Assembly: GCA_947568835.1 (NCBI GenBank)
Contig: OX387605.1
Coordinates: forward strand, 6,948,418 to 7,012,417
Length of the DNA stretch: 64,000 nt
Direction: 5' to 3'
Source: Protonemura montana
Lineage: Eukaryota; Arthropoda; Insecta; Plecoptera; Nemouridae
The notes beneath the pieces were generated by a model that was given only the letters and a program-made list of their open reading frames with translations, made no database searches and was not told the DNA's origin. Position numbers and translations under genes: made by a program. Of this stretch, positions 59,293-64,000 are shown in pieces (position 1 is the stretch's first letter; each line of letters starts with the position of its first letter).

Positions 59293-62200
59293 AGCATGGC
59301 CAGCCAAGCATGTGGGACATGGAGGTGGTCTCTCCATCCCTGGCCGACTACCAATATCTGGGACCCATGGTGACGCAAACAAGCGCAATGAGTTTTTACT
59401 ATATGCGCGGACGCATTCAATGGCACACTGCAATGGCTACGAAAGACTGCACTTTTTTTATTCGGCGCCAACGACAAGGCGGTGCAAGGGACCCTCTTTT
59501 ACACAACGAGAAATACACACACAGAAAATTTGAACTCATCTGATATTTTAAAAATGTTGAACGTCTATCAAATGGCACCTCTTCTACTTAACAAATATTC
59601 CGACTATAATGAACTAATCCCATCAAATCTGATCCCCTTTTACCCTATTTTATCCAATTTTCAAAAAATACCATAAAAATGACAAAATAACGCACATAGC
59701 TTATTTAAACTCATTAAATGCACCAATCTTTCGTTTGCTGTGACGTAACAATTTGACAATGAGTCTGCCATAGAGACAGCTGAAGGGATGCGTGCGACAG
59801 TAATGCCAGCCTATTGGTACATACTCTAGCTCATGAATAACAATGGCTATCGTCGAAACAACCCCTGTAGCTACCCCCCTACCCCATGCTTGTCGATGCA
59901 ACTTTGTGAATGCATCATCACCGGCGATGAAGAATTCATCAGTCAAGCGTGAACATTATGTCATGGAAATGTCACAAAAGATGCGACACAGTTTTGTGCC
60001 TAGCATCTGGTCCAATGCCGCGCAGGATGTTTCTATGTCGATCATATAAATGCACGTCGAGGACATGGTTGATAAGATTACTCGGCGGACTTTTGTGTCG
60101 CAGAGGTTTTTTTGGCGTTACGGTCACAGGTAATTCGTGTATTACTCGCGTTCAAATGAACATGAGCTTAGAAATTGTGTATTTTTATCGTCCCCGAAGG
60201 TAAATACATTTTACCGTGATAATTAGTGATTTTCAATTTAATTGCACTAATTTTTTAGGTATAAATACCGTTGACAAATATCATTGACCCTATATCGTAG
60301 GAATTCAATTACTTTTAAATTAAGTTATTGTGTGGTAGCCTTTATTAATTAGACAAGTCACCTGTATCGAGTTTTCAAGAAATGTTTACCAACTGTCAGT
60401 CGAAATTTGAGCCATTGATTTGACTAGAGCGTACCACTATTAACGACACAAAGTTTGGTGAATAGAACTAGGCAAGCATTGGGCACGGGTAGGTTTGATG
60501 GGAGGACATCACGTCTCGACCACGTGATTTTCTCCCAGTCTTCAAGATGATGTTGGGGAACCAGATATGGGTGTACACCCCACTGTGTTGTCAGATTTCT
60601 ACACCCACTCAGCCTAAGCATAGTTGGCAAGATAGATTGGAAGTTATCTAAATGAGCAGCGGTCAAAAATCATCATCTTTAAATGGGACAGCCTGAAAAG
60701 TATAATGCAATTTTTATTGGTCCTCGCTTCTTGTTGATCTAATGCAAAGTGTTTGCTTAAAAGCCGGTGAAGGGTTGTCCTTTACTGGGGTCATAAATAA
60801 CATTCAAGACAGGAGCGCCCCTTTTTTCTAGAAATCTTAGATTTATAAACACTGGTTCATCCCACCAAGTGATACCCCTCAATTTAAGCATCGCAACACC
60901 TTCGCTGAGGGCACTAAATTTCCTGCTTGCCTTTACTAGGTCAGTTATTACATGGTGGTCCTTATGGTATACCGCGAAAATACAGTCGTATAACATGGTG
61001 GCTGTAAAAAACCATAAAAACGTCGGAAAAAAGAAAGAATTTTTGTTGAATGAAGAAGGCCTTCCGTTATATGTGGGTGAACTCCTATTACTTATCAGTG
61101 TCAATTTTTAAGCGATAGATTTTATTTTATTGTTCCTAATCTGTCACATATTTTTGCGTTAGCTGAGTCAAGGAACCCTACATCAGGCGGGAAAATATAT
61201 TTGGCAACAATGAAGCAGCGACGAGCGATTTCTTCGTGTGGCCCATGAAACATTCTTTGCGTTGAAGCCGTCGTATTTTCACGTTTCACCGTTTCTTTTG
61301 TGCGTGAGACCTGCGCTTTTTGCTCGGACCAAAGATATCGAATTGAGTCCACTATTTTCAAGAATGGAAAAAAAGTGTTTTTGGTATTCCGTTTCGAGGC
61401 ACGACTGGAACCGTATCCAACTAATGCTCTACTCAACAACATAATGACTAAACGTCCGAAAAACTCATTAGGCAATTTTATTCAAATTCATATTGATGGA
61501 ATGCAAATTTGTGATTATAATTTCTGTTATCGAAACCCATCTGCTTTGTTCACAGAGTAAAAACACACGTGAACTATTAGTATAATGCAAGTTCGTTTGA
61601 AATATAATTCCCTTTAGGTCACCAATTAAATAGTCATTATCGCACGTACCATGGGCAGGCATTGGTGTGTGTGCTTTGGGCAGAGCCAGGCCAGAACGAC
61701 ATGATACAAACAACAATGCCTCTCTTTAACTCGTTAGCATTGCTTACGCCCTTAAGTAATGCTCCCAAAGGACAATAATGCTGCCACATGAACCAAATAG
61801 GTGGAGAGAAAAAACAATATGCGGCGATGGTCTGCAGGCTGCATGGAAACCTAGCAAGAAGGGATACCATTTGCGATGATTTGCCGGGCTGTGTAAATGA
61901 TGAATGTAAAATTGATACACTTAAATGGCAATTAGATATTTTTACCTAGGGCCACGCGTGCTTGGCTCAAGTTTTCTATTTCTTTGTGTCTGATTTGCTA
62001 AGTGAAACGGTGGAGGCAGTTGGCGTAAGTGCAGTGCCCGGCCGGAAAGTACTTGCGTGCGTTTTGTCGTAGAAATATTGGACAGGGTTCATTGTCAGTT
62101 ATCTTTACCGTTCGCTCCCACCCTTGTTATTGCTGTTTCGGTCCCTCATGATAAGCTAACTGAATTAGCGCGATAACAATTTACATACAAGTCCGGGCTT

Positions 62201-64000
62201 TTACTTCCAAGATACGGGCACATTCTCAGGTGAAATGTATTAAAATAATCTCGCTAAAAGCAATTAAAATAATTTTCATATCGCTGGTATCGTTTGTCTG
62301 GTAATGAGCACTCGTGATAGTGACTGCCCCTTTTTATTTGTTACGTGCTCAACCAATTAGTTACAAAAAAACGACATTTTCAGACCCGATGGCACGAAAG
62401 CAAACAAGAGGAAAAAACGCTCTAAAAATATTTAAATTGAATCCTTTTGCAATTGATGAAACCATCGGATTGAAACGTAACAAATGAAAGTGATGTCATC
62501 ACAGCAGAAGTTTTGAACGTAAATTAATAAAAATTACGCGCGCCTTGCATCATTTCCGTTGCGGAAGTACTCGAGGTGGCAACAATTCTGTCACCTCGCC
62601 TGAACAAACTGAGTGTTTTCATCTGGACCGATTATGGGTGGCCTTTTTGTGGGCATATTTGCAGAAAGTCTAGCGAAACGAACGACAGGTACCAGCGACG
62701 AAGAGGCCACGCGTCTTCTGAACGACAACACAATTTCAGGAGCCTCGTTTCCTTGATTATACACTTGGTGGCTTGACGTGCTTTTTGCGACCCACACCTC
62801 TTTCGCGACGAGCAAAAAGCTACCGGTTCGGAGCTACCGATGCACACGGGCGCCGGGAATGTCAGGCAATCTTTGATTTGATATGGACGGAAATAAGTAA
62901 ATCGATGTTGAGATTAAAAAGAAGCTATTCTCGAGTGCAGGAATTTGTGAGAAATTTGTAGCTATTTGAGGGAAAAAAATACAAGAAAGAAAAATAGCAT
63001 GACGTGCTGCGTGGGGTTCTATTTTTATCCGAGTGTGGATAAGGTATATTAAACCAGGTGGCGTGGAATATAATGTGAGTGTATTTTGTTGAACGGTTAG
63101 CAGGAAAAAAATCTGAAAAGTAGGCATAGAGTTTTTTGGGGAAAAATATAATGATAGTGGTGAGGGTAGGTAAGCATGTTGTCAGAATGGGGCCCTCCAA
63201 CCCTCGGCCGAACGAGATGCAAAGAGTGCTGAATAATGCCAGTAGTTGTGCCATCGAGGGTGTTTGTGTGGGAGGGAAAATCCACCCTCATTATGGCACC
63301 TTTATCACAAGCGCACGGTTTGATTGGGCGGCGTAATTACTCGAATGGGATGGCAAAAAAAAATATGCGAAGTGTAAAGGGTGCTGCTAGCCACACATAA
63401 AACACACTCGGTATGCTTTAGCAATATTGCAGATAAAAATGGTTAAAAAGGAGTTTTAAAATTGTCCCAGTCAAGTTTTATGAGAGAAAATTGAATCGTT
63501 TCTTGTCACTTTAAAACTATTTTTCAATATATAATTCGTAATAAATATTCATGGAGTCGGCCTGCTGTCGGAGCTGGCCGACTGGTTGCGTGCTGGTCGT
63601 TCCTATCGAATACAAGTGTCATTAGCCATGTGATCCGATGTCCCCTGCAGAAGCAATCGGAGAAAGGTGCCGACCATGTCTTCTAATATCTAACTATCTT
63701 CGACTGGCGGCTATTCATTAGCACCCACCCGGCGGAAGTGCGGAAACAATAACAGCTATGAGACCGCTCATTGAATTATTGCGACGATTGCAACGGAGAT
63801 AGCCTTGCATCGGCTCATTAACTGGCCAATGTGAGTCATTTCCTAGCGAAGCGTGCAAACTCAGCTGTGATTTGCAGCCCGTTTCAAAATCTATTCTCAC
63901 ATGTCAATTGTTACACTATTGTAGTGAAATTGTTGCGTGCACCGATGCAACAAAATACTTGGAGGCAAAGTTTAATTGTATTCCAAACGTATATTTCTGA

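Larger units (their letters stand above)
39043..64000 (+). other. hth: hth intron 6 (5' part; continues beyond the window)
   Basis: Begins GTAAGT and runs to the right edge without a recognisable next exon. I looked for the linker (RPPSSSL-like) and the homeodomain exons (GIFPKVATN, HPYPSE, WFINARRR) and found none on the + strand. The region holds CpG-rich CGACGC/GTCG patches (43.4, 44.9, 45.7, 47.25, 48.95 and 58.7-58.85 kb), a poly-G run, TG/TA microsatellites at 51.5-52.2 kb and a 9-base tandem repeat. Open frames of 100-184 codons (47,115-47,417; 48,802-49,356; 60,757-61,475 on the minus strand) have no features I can assign. A very large intron before the homeodomain exons is known for Drosophila hth. 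Confidence 0.75.

Noticed and set aside
60757-61475. Two adjacent minus-strand open frames of about 115 codons
   Set aside because: They are in different frames, overlap open + strand frames, and show no motif of a reverse transcriptase, transposase or other family.

Overview
This window is AT-rich animal genomic DNA with long introns, microsatellites and one sizeable DNA-transposon relic. It is not prokaryotic: there are no operon-like gene blocks, and the only well-conserved coding sequence is split into short exons with canonical AG/GT splice sites. Those exons encode the N-terminal half of a MEIS/Homothorax (hth) TALE homeobox protein. The start MAQPR, the YDDG and MYDPH motifs, and the tail ending in [11 protein letters not shown] match my recollection of arthropod Homothorax, so the source is very probably an arthropod. 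I cannot place it in a subgroup from this window alone.

Layout. (1) 1-3,544: no gene seen, only AT-rich DNA and small simple repeats. (2) About 3,545-7,120: a mobile element bounded by arms of about 530 bp in inverted orientation (3,622-4,151 and 6,532-7,063). It carries a broken, internally deleted ORF of a multi-copy invertebrate family. (3) 7,121 to about 16,380: no confident gene; two unassigned open stretches (about 11.1 and 13.1 kb) are noted. (4) About 16,380-17,226: GC/CpG-richer DNA that is probably the hth promoter-proximal region and 5' leader, with a perfect PBX-MEIS decamer and a short upstream ORF. (5) 17,227-39,042: six hth coding exons on the + strand, jointly 225 codons in one uninterrupted frame: 17,227-17,241; 19,035-19,252; 20,528-20,669; 28,471-28,521; 32,701-32,751; 38,845-39,042. 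(6) 39,043-64,000: at least 25 kb of intron 6. I could not find the linker or homeodomain exons, so they probably lie beyond the right edge.

How it works together. The six exons cover the variable N-terminal arm and the whole bipartite MEINOX (HM) domain. In known Hth/MEIS proteins this domain binds the PBC partner Extradenticle/PBX and holds it in the nucleus. The exons stop just before the linker and TALE homeodomain. Reading through the exon 6 donor gives a 12-residue tail and a stop, with an AATAAA about 280 bp downstream. That is a plausible route to a homeodomain-less isoform, a class known for Drosophila hth. Two exact TGATTGACAG sites, one upstream of the ATG and one in intron 5, suggest possible autoregulation by Exd-Hth.
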